From Caulobacterales bacterium (GTDB lineage: Bacteria > Pseudomonadota > Alphaproteobacteria > Caulobacterales > Caulobacteraceae), in the NCBI GenBank assembly GCA_019510435.1, contig JAEKKJ010000009.1, positions 186,001 to 250,000 on the forward strand: DNA of 64,000 nucleotides, read 5' to 3'. Positions 23,718-31,677 of the stretch are shown here, in pieces (position 1 is the first letter of the stretch; each line of letters opens with the position of its first letter). Made by a program: the position numbers and the translations under genes. The notes beneath the pieces are model-generated. The model saw only the letters and a program-made list of their open reading frames with translations. It ran no database searches and was not told the origin of the DNA.

Positions 23718-25727
23718 ATGGCAATCCAGGACAAGGGGTCGGTTCGGGCGCTCGCGCTCGTCGGCCCCACAAGCGCCGGCAAGACCGCCCTGATGGAAGC
23801 CCTGCTGGAGGCCGCGACGGGCCAGGCGGTGCGGCCGGGCGAGGTCGGCGACAGCTCGCCCGAGGCTCGCGCGCGCGGCCATTCGGTGGAGCTCAACCTG
23901 GCCGGGTTCGAGTTCATGGGCGACCGCTACGTGGTCGTCGACTGCCCCGGCTCCCTGGAATTCTGCGCCGAGGTGGACGCCGCCGTTCCGGCCGTCGACC
24001 TGGCGATCGTGGTGGCCGATCCCGATCCCGCAAAGGCGATCCTGCTGCAGCCGACGCTGCGCGAGCTGGAGCGGATGGGCGTGCCCCACGCCCTCTTCAT
24101 CAACAAGATGGACCAGGCCCGCGGCAGCCTGCAGGAGCTGCTGGACGCCCTGGCGCCGGTCTCCTCGGCCCCGCTGGTGGCCCGCCAGATCCCGACGGTG
24201 CAGGACGACAAGGTCACCGGCTACATCGACCTGGCCCTGGAACGCTGCTTCGTCTACCGGCCGGGCAAGCCCTCAGAGCAGATCGAGATCCCCGGCGACC
24301 TCAGGCAGGTCGAGGCGGATGCGCGCTTCCACATGCTGGAGCAGATGGCCGACTTCGACGACGAGCTGATGGAACAGCTCCTGTCCGACGTCACCCCCAG
24401 CCGCGACGCCGTGTTCGGCGACCTGGTGAAGGAGCTCAACGCCGGCCAGATCGTGCCGGTCTTCTTCGGCTCGGCCCAGAACGGCTTCGGCATCCGCCGT
24501 CTCTTGAAGGCCCTGCGCCACGAGGCGCCCTCGGCCGCCAAGGCCGCCGACCGCCTGGGGATCACCCAGGGCGCCTATGTGCTGAAAGCCGCCTATGCCG
24601 GCCAGTCCGGCAAGCTGGCCTACGCCCGGGTGTTCGGCGCGGCCCTGCCCGACGGGGCCGAGTTCGTCATGGCCGACGGCGGCAAGAGCCGCGGCGGCGG
24701 CCTCTTCCAGGTGCAGGGGGCTGCGCTGAAGAAGATCGCGGAGGCGCCGCTGGGCGACATCTGCGCCATCGGCAAGGTCGAGCAGGCCTCCGCCGGCCAG
24801 GTGCTGTCCACCACCGGCCAGCCGCAGTCGGTGCGCGCCGCCGCCCGGCCCCGCCGGCCGCTGTTCGCCGTGGCCCTGGCCGCCAAGAACCGCAACGACG
24901 ACGTGCGCCTCTCCAGCGCCCTCGGCAAGCTGGTGGAGGAGGATCCGGGCCTCGCCCTCACGCACGATCCGGAGCAGCGACAGGTGCTGCTGTCCGGCCA
25001 GGGCGAGGGCCACGTGCGGCTCGCGCTCGAGCGGCTGAAGCGCCGGTTCGGCGTCGAGATCGACACCATCCAGCCCCGGACGCCGTATCGCGAGACCATC
25101 GGGCGCGCCACGACCCAGCGCGCGCGGCACAAGAAGCAGTCCGGCGGCCACGGCCAGTTCGCCGACGTGACGATCGAGGTGCGGCCCCTGCCCCGCGGCT
25201 CGGGCTTCGTCTTCCAGTCCAGGATCGTCGGCGGCGCGGTGCCCAAGCAGTGGATCCCCGCCGTGGAGATGGGCGTCCGCGACGGCCTGCAGAAGGGCCC
25301 GCTGGGCTTCCCGGTCACCGACCTGGAGGTCACCCTCACGGACGGCATGACCCACAGCGTCGACTCCTCCGAAATGGCTTTCCGCACCGCGGGCCGGCTC
25401 GGGATCGACGAGGCGCTGAAGGCGGTCGGCACCATCCTCTTGGAGCCGATCGAGAAGCTGGTGGTCTATTCGCCCTCGCCCAGCGCCTCGAACGTCACCT
25501 CCGCGCTGACCGCCCGCCGCGGTCAGATCCTTGGCCTCAGCCCGCGGGAGGACTGGCGGGGCTGGGAGCGGATCGAGGCCTACCTGCCGCAGAGCGAGCG
25601 CCAGGACCTCATCGCCGAGCTGCGCGGCCTGACCCAGGGCCTGGGCGCCTTCGAAGCCGACTTCGACCACATGAGCGAGCTGCACGGACGGCTGGCGGAA
25701 GAGGCGGCGCAGGGGGGGCGGGTTTAG
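23718..25727 (+). CDS. Elongation factor G-like GTPase (EF-G paralogue)
   Basis: A 669-residue protein with all EF-G domains: G domain with P-loop GPTSAGKT and FINKMDQ, domain II about 280-370, then domains III-V ending in the YSPSPSASNVTSALTARRGQ region. It differs from true EF-G: switch I is RGHSVEL rather than RGITI, and switch II is DCPGSLEF, with Ser in place of the catalytic His of DTPGHVDF. It belongs to the FusA2-like paralogues found beside normal fusA in many proteobacteria, probably not the main translocase. GGGAGAAG precedes the ATG at 23718. A promoter region of about 190 bp separates it from the EAL gene. Confidence 0.87.
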   Translation: MAIQDKGSVRALALVGPTSAGKTALMEALLEAATGQAVRPGEVGDSSPEARARGHSVELNLAGFEFMGDRYVVVDCPGSLEFCAEVDAAVPAVDLAIVVADPDPAKAILLQPTLRELERMGVPHALFINKMDQARGSLQELLDALAPVSSAPLVARQIPTVQDDKVTGYIDLALERCFVYRPGKPSEQIEIPGDLRQVEADARFHMLEQMADFDDELMEQLLSDVTPSRDAVFGDLVKELNAGQIVPVFFGSAQNGFGIRRLLKALRHEAPSAAKAADRLGITQGAYVLKAAYAGQSGKLAYARVFGAALPDGAEFVMADGGKSRGGGLFQVQGAALKKIAEAPLGDICAIGKVEQASAGQVLSTTGQPQSVRAAARPRRPLFAVALAAKNRNDDVRLSSALGKLVEEDPGLALTHDPEQRQVLLSGQGEGHVRLALERLKRRFGVEIDTIQPRTPYRETIGRATTQRARHKKQSGGHGQFADVTIEVRPLPRGSGFVFQSRIVGGAVPKQWIPAVEMGVRDGLQKGPLGFPVTDLEVTLTDGMTHSVDSSEMAFRTAGRLGIDEALKAVGTILLEPIEKLVVYSPSPSASNVTSALTARRGQILGLSPREDWRGWERIEAYLPQSERQDLIAELRGLTQGLGAFEADFDHMSELHGRLAEEAAQGGRV

Positions 25728-25735
25728 GGGGGCTC

Positions 25736-25864
25736 CAGCGCCCCCTCCACCGCTTCGCGGTCCCCCTCCCCCGCGCGCGGGGGAGGAACTGGAGAGGTCG
25801 AAAGCGTGAGTTCCTCCCCCGTAAAACGGGGGAGGGGGACCACGAAGTGGTGGAGGGGGCGCTG
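25736..25864. repeat. Intergenic palindromic repeat, family B copy 1
   Basis: 129 bp bounded by a perfect inverted repeat, CAGCGCCCCCTCCAC (25736-25750) and GTGGAGGGGGCGCTG (25850-25864). Inside are two GC-rich hairpins: CCCCTCCCCCGCGCGCGGGG on the left and CCTCCCCCGTAAAACGGGGG on the right, in mirrored order. A second copy is at 31532-31661. It sits between the EF-G-like and glyoxalase genes. Confidence 0.8.
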
Positions 25865-25912
25865 ACGCCGCCAGAGGCTTCGCGGACAGGCGTCGGCGCT
25901 GTAACAGACCCC

Positions 25913-26323
25913 ATGCCCCGACTCTCCCTCACCGCCCTCCTCGTCCGCGACTACGACGAGGCGATCGACTTCTACGTCCGCCAGGCCGGCTTCACCCTGG
26001 CCGAGGACACCGACATGGGCGGCGGCAAGCGGTGGGTGGTGGTGCGGCCGCCGGGGTCGGACGCCGGGCTGCTGCTGGCGCGGGGGGTGGGCGAGCAGGC
26101 CGAGCTCGTCGGCCGCCAGGGCGCCGGCCGGGTGTGGCTGTTCCTGGAGACGGACGACTTCGGCCGCGACCAGGGGAGGATGGTCGCGGCCGGCGTCCGG
26201 TTCCTCGAGGAACCGCGGCGCGAGCCCTATGGGACCGTCGCCGTTTTCGAAGACCTCTATGGCAACCGGTGGGACCTCATTCAGCCGGCTGCGGCTGGGG
26301 TTGCTGCTGCTGCTGCGGGATGA
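25913..26323 (+). CDS. VOC/glyoxalase-family protein
   Basis: A 136-residue protein with the paired beta-alpha-beta-beta-beta modules of the VOC fold: SLTALLVRDYDEAIDFYVRQ at the start and VAVFEDLYGNRWDLIQP at the end, the latter holding a typical metal Glu. Substrates vary (methylglyoxal-glutathione, antibiotics, catechols) and cannot be assigned. The last residues, GVAAAAAG, come from a GCT/CTG triplet run. The 3' end overlaps the convergent GST gene by 47 bp. Confidence 0.82.
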   Translation: MPRLSLTALLVRDYDEAIDFYVRQAGFTLAEDTDMGGGKRWVVVRPPGSDAGLLLARGVGEQAELVGRQGAGRVWLFLETDDFGRDQGRMVAAGVRFLEEPRREPYGTVAVFEDLYGNRWDLIQPAAAGVAAAAAG

Positions 26324-26930
26324 GGGCGTCGTCGATCTCGCGGGCGCGCACCGCGGCGGGCCGCGCCCACATGCGCCCGGCATAGGCCTCGAACACCGGC
26401 CGCTTCTCGATGGTGCCGAACTGCAGGCCCCAGCCCAGCTGTGCGCCCACATAGAGGTCGGCGGCGGTGAAGCGGTCGCCGGCGATGTACTCCCGGTCCT
26501 TCAGCGCGATCTCCAGGGTGTTCAGCACATCCTCCATGCAGCCATAGCCCAGCATGCGCTTGCGCTCGGGCGTGGACTCCCAGCCCATGGCCTTGGCGCT
26601 GGTCGCGGGCTCGATGTCGCCGGCGCCGAAGAACAGCCAGCGATAGTAGGGACCGCGCAGAGGGCTGCCAGACGGGGGCGCCAGCCCCGCCTGCGGGAAG
26701 GCGTCGGCGAGGTAGGCGCAGATCGCCGCCGCCTCGGTCACCACCACGCCGCCGTGGGTGATCGCCGGGATCTTCCCCATCGGATTGATCGCCAGGTACT
26801 CCGGCCCCTTCAGCGTGGTCTCGTAGTCCAGGATCACCGTCCGGTAGGGCTGGCCCACCTCCTCCAGCATCCAGCGGATGATGCGGCCGCGCGACATGGG
26901 GTGGGTGTAGAAGACCAGTTCGTTCGACAT
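26277..26930 (-). CDS. Glutathione S-transferase
   Basis: A 217-residue protein. The N-terminal thioredoxin-like domain has FYTHPMSRGRIIRWMLEEVG with a likely catalytic Ser/Tyr near the start, NPMGKIPAITHGG (cis-Pro) and TEAAAICAYLAD. The C-terminal helical domain has FTAADLYVGAQLGW. The C-terminus is a Gln/Pro run, encoded opposite the Ala run of the glyoxalase gene. AAGGAG precedes the ATG at 26930. It may conjugate glutathione to electrophiles; the neighbouring glyoxalase-type gene fits a detoxification theme. Confidence 0.87.
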   Translation of the reverse strand: MSNELVFYTHPMSRGRIIRWMLEEVGQPYRTVILDYETTLKGPEYLAINPMGKIPAITHGGVVVTEAAAICAYLADAFPQAGLAPPSGSPLRGPYYRWLFFGAGDIEPATSAKAMGWESTPERKRMLGYGCMEDVLNTLEIALKDREYIAGDRFTAADLYVGAQLGWGLQFGTIEKRPVFEAYAGRMWARPAAVRAREIDDALIPQQQQQPQPQPAE

Positions 26931-27007
26931 CGGGGTGCTCCTTGGCGTCATTCGGACACTAAAGCCCCTGGCTGCTGACGGCATTGTGTCAGCAGCCTTG
27001 CAGCAGG

Positions 27008-27619
27008 TCAGGCGATGGCGAGGCGGGCGGATTGCCGGCGCAGGTAAAGCTCGGCGGCCAGCAGGTTGGGGATCCAGGAGATCCAGGCGGTCAGCGGATA
27101 GATGGTCGAGAACGGCATCCCGGCCATCTGGCCGATCGGCAGGTAGATCCGCAGGGTCACCGCCGCGAAGGTCAGGGCGAAGGAGCGGATCATCCAGGCC
27201 CGGTGCTCGTCGAACCGCCGCGCCCGCGCCGTCAGCCAGCCCTGGACCGTCGTGTAGATCCAGATCGGCGCCAGCAGGCCGAAGCCGACGGTGGCCACCG
27301 GCCCCGACGTGCTCCCGAAGGCCATCACGAAGCCGCCACAGCCGCCGATGATGCAGCCTGTCGCATAGGTGCGGCCCAGCCAGCGGTGCAGGGTCCGCCG
27401 CCGCCGCACCGCCGGCAGGAACTGGAAGCCTCCCACCAGCAGCGCCGTCGCCGCGCCGGCCACGTGCACCACCAGCCAGGGCCGGGCGAACAGGTTGGCC
27501 AGGATCTGCGGCGAGAGGGTCGGCTCTGGCGGGCCCAGGTAGCGATAGGAGAAGAGCGCGATCCCCACGCTGAGAAAGGCGGCCAGGCCCCACAGGCCCT
27601 TGGAAAGTCTGGTGTCCAT
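27008..27619 (-). CDS. DUF2306 membrane protein
   Basis: A 203-residue protein with about six hydrophobic segments. Typical DUF2306 features are LHRWLGRTYATGCIIGG and HRAWMIRSFALTFAAVTLR, with conserved His, Arg and Trp at membrane edges, suggesting a heme or quinone-like site; the function is unknown. It is divergent from a membrane LytTR regulator, and the gap carries candidate LytTR sites, so it is probably that regulator's target. Confidence 0.78.
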   Translation of the reverse strand: MDTRLSKGLWGLAAFLSVGIALFSYRYLGPPEPTLSPQILANLFARPWLVVHVAGAATALLVGGFQFLPAVRRRRTLHRWLGRTYATGCIIGGCGGFVMAFGSTSGPVATVGFGLLAPIWIYTTVQGWLTARARRFDEHRAWMIRSFALTFAAVTLRIYLPIGQMAGMPFSTIYPLTAWISWIPNLLAAELYLRRQSARLAIA

Positions 27620-27696
27620 TCCGGTTCGCTCCCCGGTGATGCGTCATCGTTCGCCGTCTGGATGGCAGGGGCGGCCCTCTCGCCGCCAGGGGGCGC

Positions 27697-27773
27697 TGCG
27701 CGAACGGGGATGTTGCTTCGCGAACGGATTCAGCTCGCGCGCAAGTCGTGCCAGTCTCGCGCGAACGAATCCC
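27697..27773. promoter_or_regulatory. Candidate LytTR binding-site array
   Basis: Three direct copies of (T/C)GCGAACG(G/A) begin their CGAACG cores at 27701, 27721 and 27762, i.e. 20 and 41 bp apart. On the minus strand they read CCCGTTCGC, TCCGTTCGC and TTCGTTCGC, matching the recalled LytTR half-site consensus (T/A)(A/C)(C/A)GTTN(A/G)(T/C) at 8, 9 and 8 of 9 positions. The region lies between the divergent DUF2306 and LytTR genes. Confidence 0.5.
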
Positions 27774-27786
27774 GCCGTGGAGCCCC

Positions 27787-28551
27787 ATGCCTGATCCCGC
27801 CACGTCCCCCTGGCTGCGCCGCTCGGCGGCCGACCTCGCGCTGTTCGCGGCGATCGGCGTCGTCATGGCGTTCCTCGGGCCGTTCGGGACCTCGGCCGCG
27901 GTGGGGCTGGGCCAGCGCCTCGCCTACTGGATCGCCTGTATGGTCGGCGGCGGCGTGGCCGGGGTGGCGGTCGACGAGGGCGTGCTGCGGCTGACCCGCC
28001 GCTTCTGGCCGCGCCTGTTGGCGGTCAGCGTGGCCATGACCCCGCCAGTCACGGGGATCATCAGCGCGATCAACTATGGCTTCTACGGTCACCTGCCCGC
28101 CCTGGCCGTGCTGCCGCAGTTCGTGTTCCAGGTGTTCGTGGTCTCGTTCGCCGCCATGACCCTGCGCCAGCTGGCCTGGGCCCAGTCGCCGGCCGCGCCC
28201 CTGCCCGCGGGCGCGGCCGAACCCGCCGCCGACCCGCTGGCCGCCTTCCGCCAGCGCCTCTCGGCCAAGCGCCGCGCCGCCCGCCTGTTCGCGGTGGAGG
28301 CCGAGGACCACTACCTGCGCGTCCACACCGAGGCCGGGGACGAGCTGATCACCGCCCGCTTCGGCGACGCCCTGCGCGAACTGGCCGCCGCGCCGGGCTT
28401 CCAGGTGCATCGCTCGTGGTGGGTCGCCGCCGAGGCCATCGACGAGGTGCGCTGGCGAAAGGGCCGCGGCGAGGCCCGCCTGAAATGCGGCCTCACCGTC
28501 CCCGTCAGCCGCAGCAACGCGGCCGCGTTGAAGGCCGCGGGCTGGTTCTAG
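27787..28551 (+). CDS. Membrane-anchored LytTR-family transcriptional regulator
   Basis: A 254-residue protein. Four hydrophobic segments (about 13-36, 42-62, 75-97, 102-128) are followed by a Pro/Ala linker and a LytTR DNA-binding domain (about 155-254: RLFAVEAEDHYLRVHTEAGD, APGFQVHRSWWVAAEAIDEV, LTVPVSRSNAAALK). There is no receiver domain, so the membrane part probably senses the signal. GGAG lies 5 nt before the ATG. It is divergent from DUF2306 and probably regulates it and itself. Confidence 0.85.
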   Translation: MPDPATSPWLRRSAADLALFAAIGVVMAFLGPFGTSAAVGLGQRLAYWIACMVGGGVAGVAVDEGVLRLTRRFWPRLLAVSVAMTPPVTGIISAINYGFYGHLPALAVLPQFVFQVFVVSFAAMTLRQLAWAQSPAAPLPAGAAEPAADPLAAFRQRLSAKRRAARLFAVEAEDHYLRVHTEAGDELITARFGDALRELAAAPGFQVHRSWWVAAEAIDEVRWRKGRGEARLKCGLTVPVSRSNAAALKAAGWF

Positions 28552-30255
28552 CTACAGCCGAGAACTCTCGATCTTGGTATCGGCTCGCTGCCACGCCTCC
28601 GCGAACGCCGCATCGGCCTTCGCCGCCTCGGCCGCCTTGCCCTGGGCCTTCAGGGCCTTGGAAAGACCCATCAGCGCCCAGCCATCCTGGCGGTAGCTCT
28701 TCAGGCTGTCGCGATAGACCGCCTCGGCCTCGGCCGGCTTGCCCGCCTCCAGCAGCGCCGCGCCCAGCAGGTGGGCCACCGGCTGATGCCAGTAGGGCGG
28801 CTCGGTGTAGGGCAGCTGGCGCTCCAGCTCCATGGCCAGGCGGAAGTGGCCCAGGGCGCGAGGCAGGTCGCCGGACTTGCGGGCGATCTCCCCGTCCACC
28901 GAGGCCAGGGCCACCGGGATGATCTGGCCCACCGGCAGGCCGAACTCGGCGTAGTGGCTGAGGTCCGCCTTGGAGAGGCCCGCCAGCTGCTCGCGGTCGG
29001 CCGCGGCGGCCTTGAGGTCGCCGAGGTTGGCGTGGGCGAAGGCCTGGGCGTAGAGCCACATGGTGGTGTCCAGCACCAGGCGCTTGTCGGGCCGCGGCTC
29101 GGCCAGCACGTCCTTCCAGCGGCCGAACCGCACCAGGGTGGCCACAGGGGTGAAGGTGTAGACCTCGGCCGGCGCGATCATCAGCGCGGTGTTGTCGGCG
29201 TCCACCGCCTTGATCAGCCGCCGCGAAGCGTCGAGGGAGGCCTGGAAGCGCCCCTCCATCTCCGACGAGGTCCAGAGGAAGTGCAGGTTGTGGCCGTAGT
29301 AGCCCGCCGGGTAGAAGCCCTGCGCCTTGCAGGCGGCGATATAGGCCTCGTCGACCAGGGCGGCCTTCTCGTTGGCGGCCACGGCGTCGGCGTAGCGCCC
29401 GACGCGGTAGTAGATGTGGCTGGGCATGTGCACCACGTGGCCGGCGCCCGGCATCAGCACCAGCAGCCGGTCGGCCGCCGCCTCGGCCCGCTCCGGCGTG
29501 GTCGAGGCCTCCACCGCGTGGATGTAGAGGTGCAAGGCGCCCGGGTGGTTCGGCGATCTGGCGATCACCTTCTCCAGCGCCGCCACGATCTCCGCGCCAT
29601 GGCCCTTGGGTGTCGCCCCGTCGACCTGCCAGTAGTCCCAGGGCTGGGTGTCCATCATCGCCTCGGCCCAGAACACCTGGGCGTCCAGGTCGTCGGGATA
29701 TCTGCGCGCCAGCTCGCCCATGGCCTGGGCGAAGGCCTCGTTCAGCTTGGCGCGGTCGGCGGCCTTGTCGGGCGCATAACGCTTCGCCAGGGCGGCGATC
29801 CAGGCCTGCTCCCGCGGCGAGGCCTTGGGCGCCAGGGCCTCAGCCCGCTGCAGCGCCACCCAGGCCGGCGGGATGGCGTCGTCGGGCATCGGCAGGTTGA
29901 TGTTGGAGCCCAGCGCGAAGGCCAGGCCCCACCAGCACATGGCGCAGTCGGGATCCAGCCGCGCCGCCTCACGGAACGAGCGGATCGCCTCGGCGTGGTT
30001 GAAGCCGAAGCTGAGGTTCACGCCCTGGTCGAAGAACGCCTGCGCCGCCGGCGTGGCGGTGATCTTCATCTTCCAGTCGCCCATGCCCTTGAACACTGGC
30101 GCGCCGGGCTTGTCCGCCTCGCCCGCATAGAGCGCCGGCATGGGCGGCAGCATCACCATCTTGGACATGTCGTGGACCTGGGCCGCGGCGCCGGCGGCCA
30201 TCAGGCCCCACGCTCCAACGCCCGCCATCATGGCCCGAGCCGTGCGTGCGAACAT
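28552..30255 (-). CDS. Exported TPR-repeat protein
   Basis: A 567-residue protein with a signal peptide (MFARTARAMMAGVGAWGLMA and onwards). TPR-like helical pairs occur from about residue 75: FFDQGVNLSFGFNHAEAIRS, FREAARLDPDCAMCWWG, and near the C-terminus PVAHLLGAALLEAGKPAEAE and ALMGLSKALKAQGK. Central stretches such as NHPGALHLYIHAVEAS and HVVHMPSHIYYRVG are highly conserved in this family. The exact job is unknown; TPRs mediate protein contacts in the periplasm. GGGAGGGG precedes the ATG at 30255. It directly abuts the LytTR gene end (convergent, no gap). Confidence 0.8.
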   Translation of the reverse strand: MFARTARAMMAGVGAWGLMAAGAAAQVHDMSKMVMLPPMPALYAGEADKPGAPVFKGMGDWKMKITATPAAQAFFDQGVNLSFGFNHAEAIRSFREAARLDPDCAMCWWGLAFALGSNINLPMPDDAIPPAWVALQRAEALAPKASPREQAWIAALAKRYAPDKAADRAKLNEAFAQAMGELARRYPDDLDAQVFWAEAMMDTQPWDYWQVDGATPKGHGAEIVAALEKVIARSPNHPGALHLYIHAVEASTTPERAEAAADRLLVLMPGAGHVVHMPSHIYYRVGRYADAVAANEKAALVDEAYIAACKAQGFYPAGYYGHNLHFLWTSSEMEGRFQASLDASRRLIKAVDADNTALMIAPAEVYTFTPVATLVRFGRWKDVLAEPRPDKRLVLDTTMWLYAQAFAHANLGDLKAAAADREQLAGLSKADLSHYAEFGLPVGQIIPVALASVDGEIARKSGDLPRALGHFRLAMELERQLPYTEPPYWHQPVAHLLGAALLEAGKPAEAEAVYRDSLKSYRQDGWALMGLSKALKAQGKAAEAAKADAAFAEAWQRADTKIESSRL

Positions 30256-30320
30256 GCCACCCCTCCCCTGCAACCCGCAGGCGGAGGGTGGCGCAGAACA
30301 ACGGTCCGCGGAAGGGCCTC

Positions 30321-30656
30321 TCAGGCGCTGATGTTGAGCGTCGAGCCCGGCGCGGCGAGGGTGGAGGGCGCAGCGCCCGTGGGCGCCACCGCGCCGACCG
30401 ACTGCACGCCGGTGGCCGTAGGTGCGCCCGTCTGGGCCTGCACGCTGTTGGTCGCCTGGACGCCATTGACCGCCTGGGCCAGGGTCCCGCCAAAGGTCAC
30501 GGCGGGGCCATGGTGGCCCTTGGGGTCCGGCTTGCCGGACTTGTCCTTCGCGTCAACGCCGTTCGGCCCATCCTTGGGATGGGCGGGGTCGATACCCTTC
30601 TTGGCGTTCGCCACGTCCGTGCAGTTCTTGCACACGTAGCCGTTGACGATCTCCAT
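30321..30656 (-). CDS. Small hypothetical protein with N-terminal CxxC
   Basis: A 111-residue protein. MEIVNGYVCKNCTDVANAKK contains a CxxC pair; the motif DPAHPKDGPNG follows. The rest is low-complexity Ala/Val/Thr/Gly and ends NISA. It has no signal peptide. The N-terminal block looks conserved and resembles small proteins I associate with Caulobacterales, but I cannot name the family. The ATG at 30656 is chosen because the conserved block begins there. The gene lies 26 bp downstream of the alpha/beta hydrolase on the same strand. Confidence 0.6.
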   Translation of the reverse strand: MEIVNGYVCKNCTDVANAKKGIDPAHPKDGPNGVDAKDKSGKPDPKGHHGPAVTFGGTLAQAVNGVQATNSVQAQTGAPTATGVQSVGAVAPTGAAPSTLAAPGSTLNISA

Positions 30657-30682
30657 GGCCGGCGAGTCTGCCACGGCGCAGG

Positions 30683-31459
30683 TTAAGCGGGTGTTCCCGC
30701 CCCCAACCGCTCCAGGAAGCCCATCAAGGCGGCGTTGAACGCCTCCGGCTTGTCGAGGTTGGCGGCGTGGCCGGCGCCCTCGATCACCACCTTCTGCGCG
30801 CCGGGGATCTTGGCCGTCATGTAGTCGGAAGCGGCCAGGAAGGGCGTGTCCTCCGAGCCCACGATCACCACGGACGGCACCCGGATGTCGGGCAGCGAGG
30901 TGATCACCCCGGCGTCGCGCTGGGTCAGCATCCCGCGCGCGGCCAGGGCCAGGCCTTTGGCGCTGGCGTGCTGGGCCGTGCGCCGCTCGGCGCTGCCGGC
31001 GCTCAGCACCGCCAGTCCTTCGGTCTCGTAGCGCAGGGCGGTCTTCAGGGCGTTGCGGTTCCAGCCGTCGCGCGCCTCGTCGTTCTTGTACCCGGGCCCG
31101 GTGTCGATGATCAGCAGCGCCTTCACCCGCTCCGGATGGACCCGGTGGAAGGCGAGGGACATGTAACCGCCCAGCGACAGCCCGCCGACAATGGCGCTCT
31201 TGGCGCCCACCGCGTCCAGCAGCGCGGCCATGTCGGCCACGGTGTGGGCCTCCGAATAGAGCGCCGGATCGTCCGGGCTGTCGGAGCGGCCGTGCCCGCG
31301 CATGTCCCAGGTCACCAGCTTATGGCCGGCCGAGATCGGCCCCACCTGGCCCTGCCACATCTGCGAGGTGGCCGAGTAGCCGTGGGTCAGCAGCACCACC
31401 GGCCCCTCGCCGTGGACTTCATAATAGAGGTTCACCCCGCCCCGGTTCAGCGTCGCCAT
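30683..31459 (-). CDS. Alpha/beta-fold hydrolase
   Basis: A 258-residue protein. The oxyanion HGYSATSQMW, the strand-helix region WDMRGHGRSD, nucleophile elbow GGLSLGGYMS (Ser), an acid in IVGSEDTPF and the catalytic His in EGAGHAANLDKP form a full triad. It resembles 3-oxoadipate enol-lactonase and other carboxylester hydrolases; the substrate is unknown. GGGAG precedes the ATG at 31459. The ORF can extend further upstream into the palindromic repeat, which is rejected. Confidence 0.85.
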   Translation of the reverse strand: MATLNRGGVNLYYEVHGEGPVVLLTHGYSATSQMWQGQVGPISAGHKLVTWDMRGHGRSDSPDDPALYSEAHTVADMAALLDAVGAKSAIVGGLSLGGYMSLAFHRVHPERVKALLIIDTGPGYKNDEARDGWNRNALKTALRYETEGLAVLSAGSAERRTAQHASAKGLALAARGMLTQRDAGVITSLPDIRVPSVVIVGSEDTPFLAASDYMTAKIPGAQKVVIEGAGHAANLDKPEAFNAALMGFLERLGAGTPA

Positions 31460-31531
31460 CGCGTTCTCCCGTTTCGTCCGGGCGGCATGGAAGGCGGTTT
31501 GTGCGGCGGTGTCGAGGCGGAGGTGCGGCGG

Positions 31532-31661
31532 CAGCGCCCCCTCCACCCCTTCGGGGTCCCCCTCCCCCGTTTACACGGGGGAGGAACTTGCTGTGTCGAC
31601 GCCCGAGTTCCTCCCCCGTGCAACGGGGGAGGGGGACCGCGAAGCGGTGGAGGGGGCGCTG
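31532..31661. repeat. Intergenic palindromic repeat, family B copy 2
   Basis: 130 bp, bounded by the same 15-bp ends as copy 1: CAGCGCCCCCTCCAC (31532-31546) and GTGGAGGGGGCGCTG (31647-31661). The two internal hairpins and GAGTTCCTCCCCCGT are shared; only the loops and the central spacer differ. It lies between the alpha/beta hydrolase gene and the end of the DUF885 operon. Confidence 0.8.
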
Positions 31662-31677
31662 GGGGCGCTGGCTCCCC

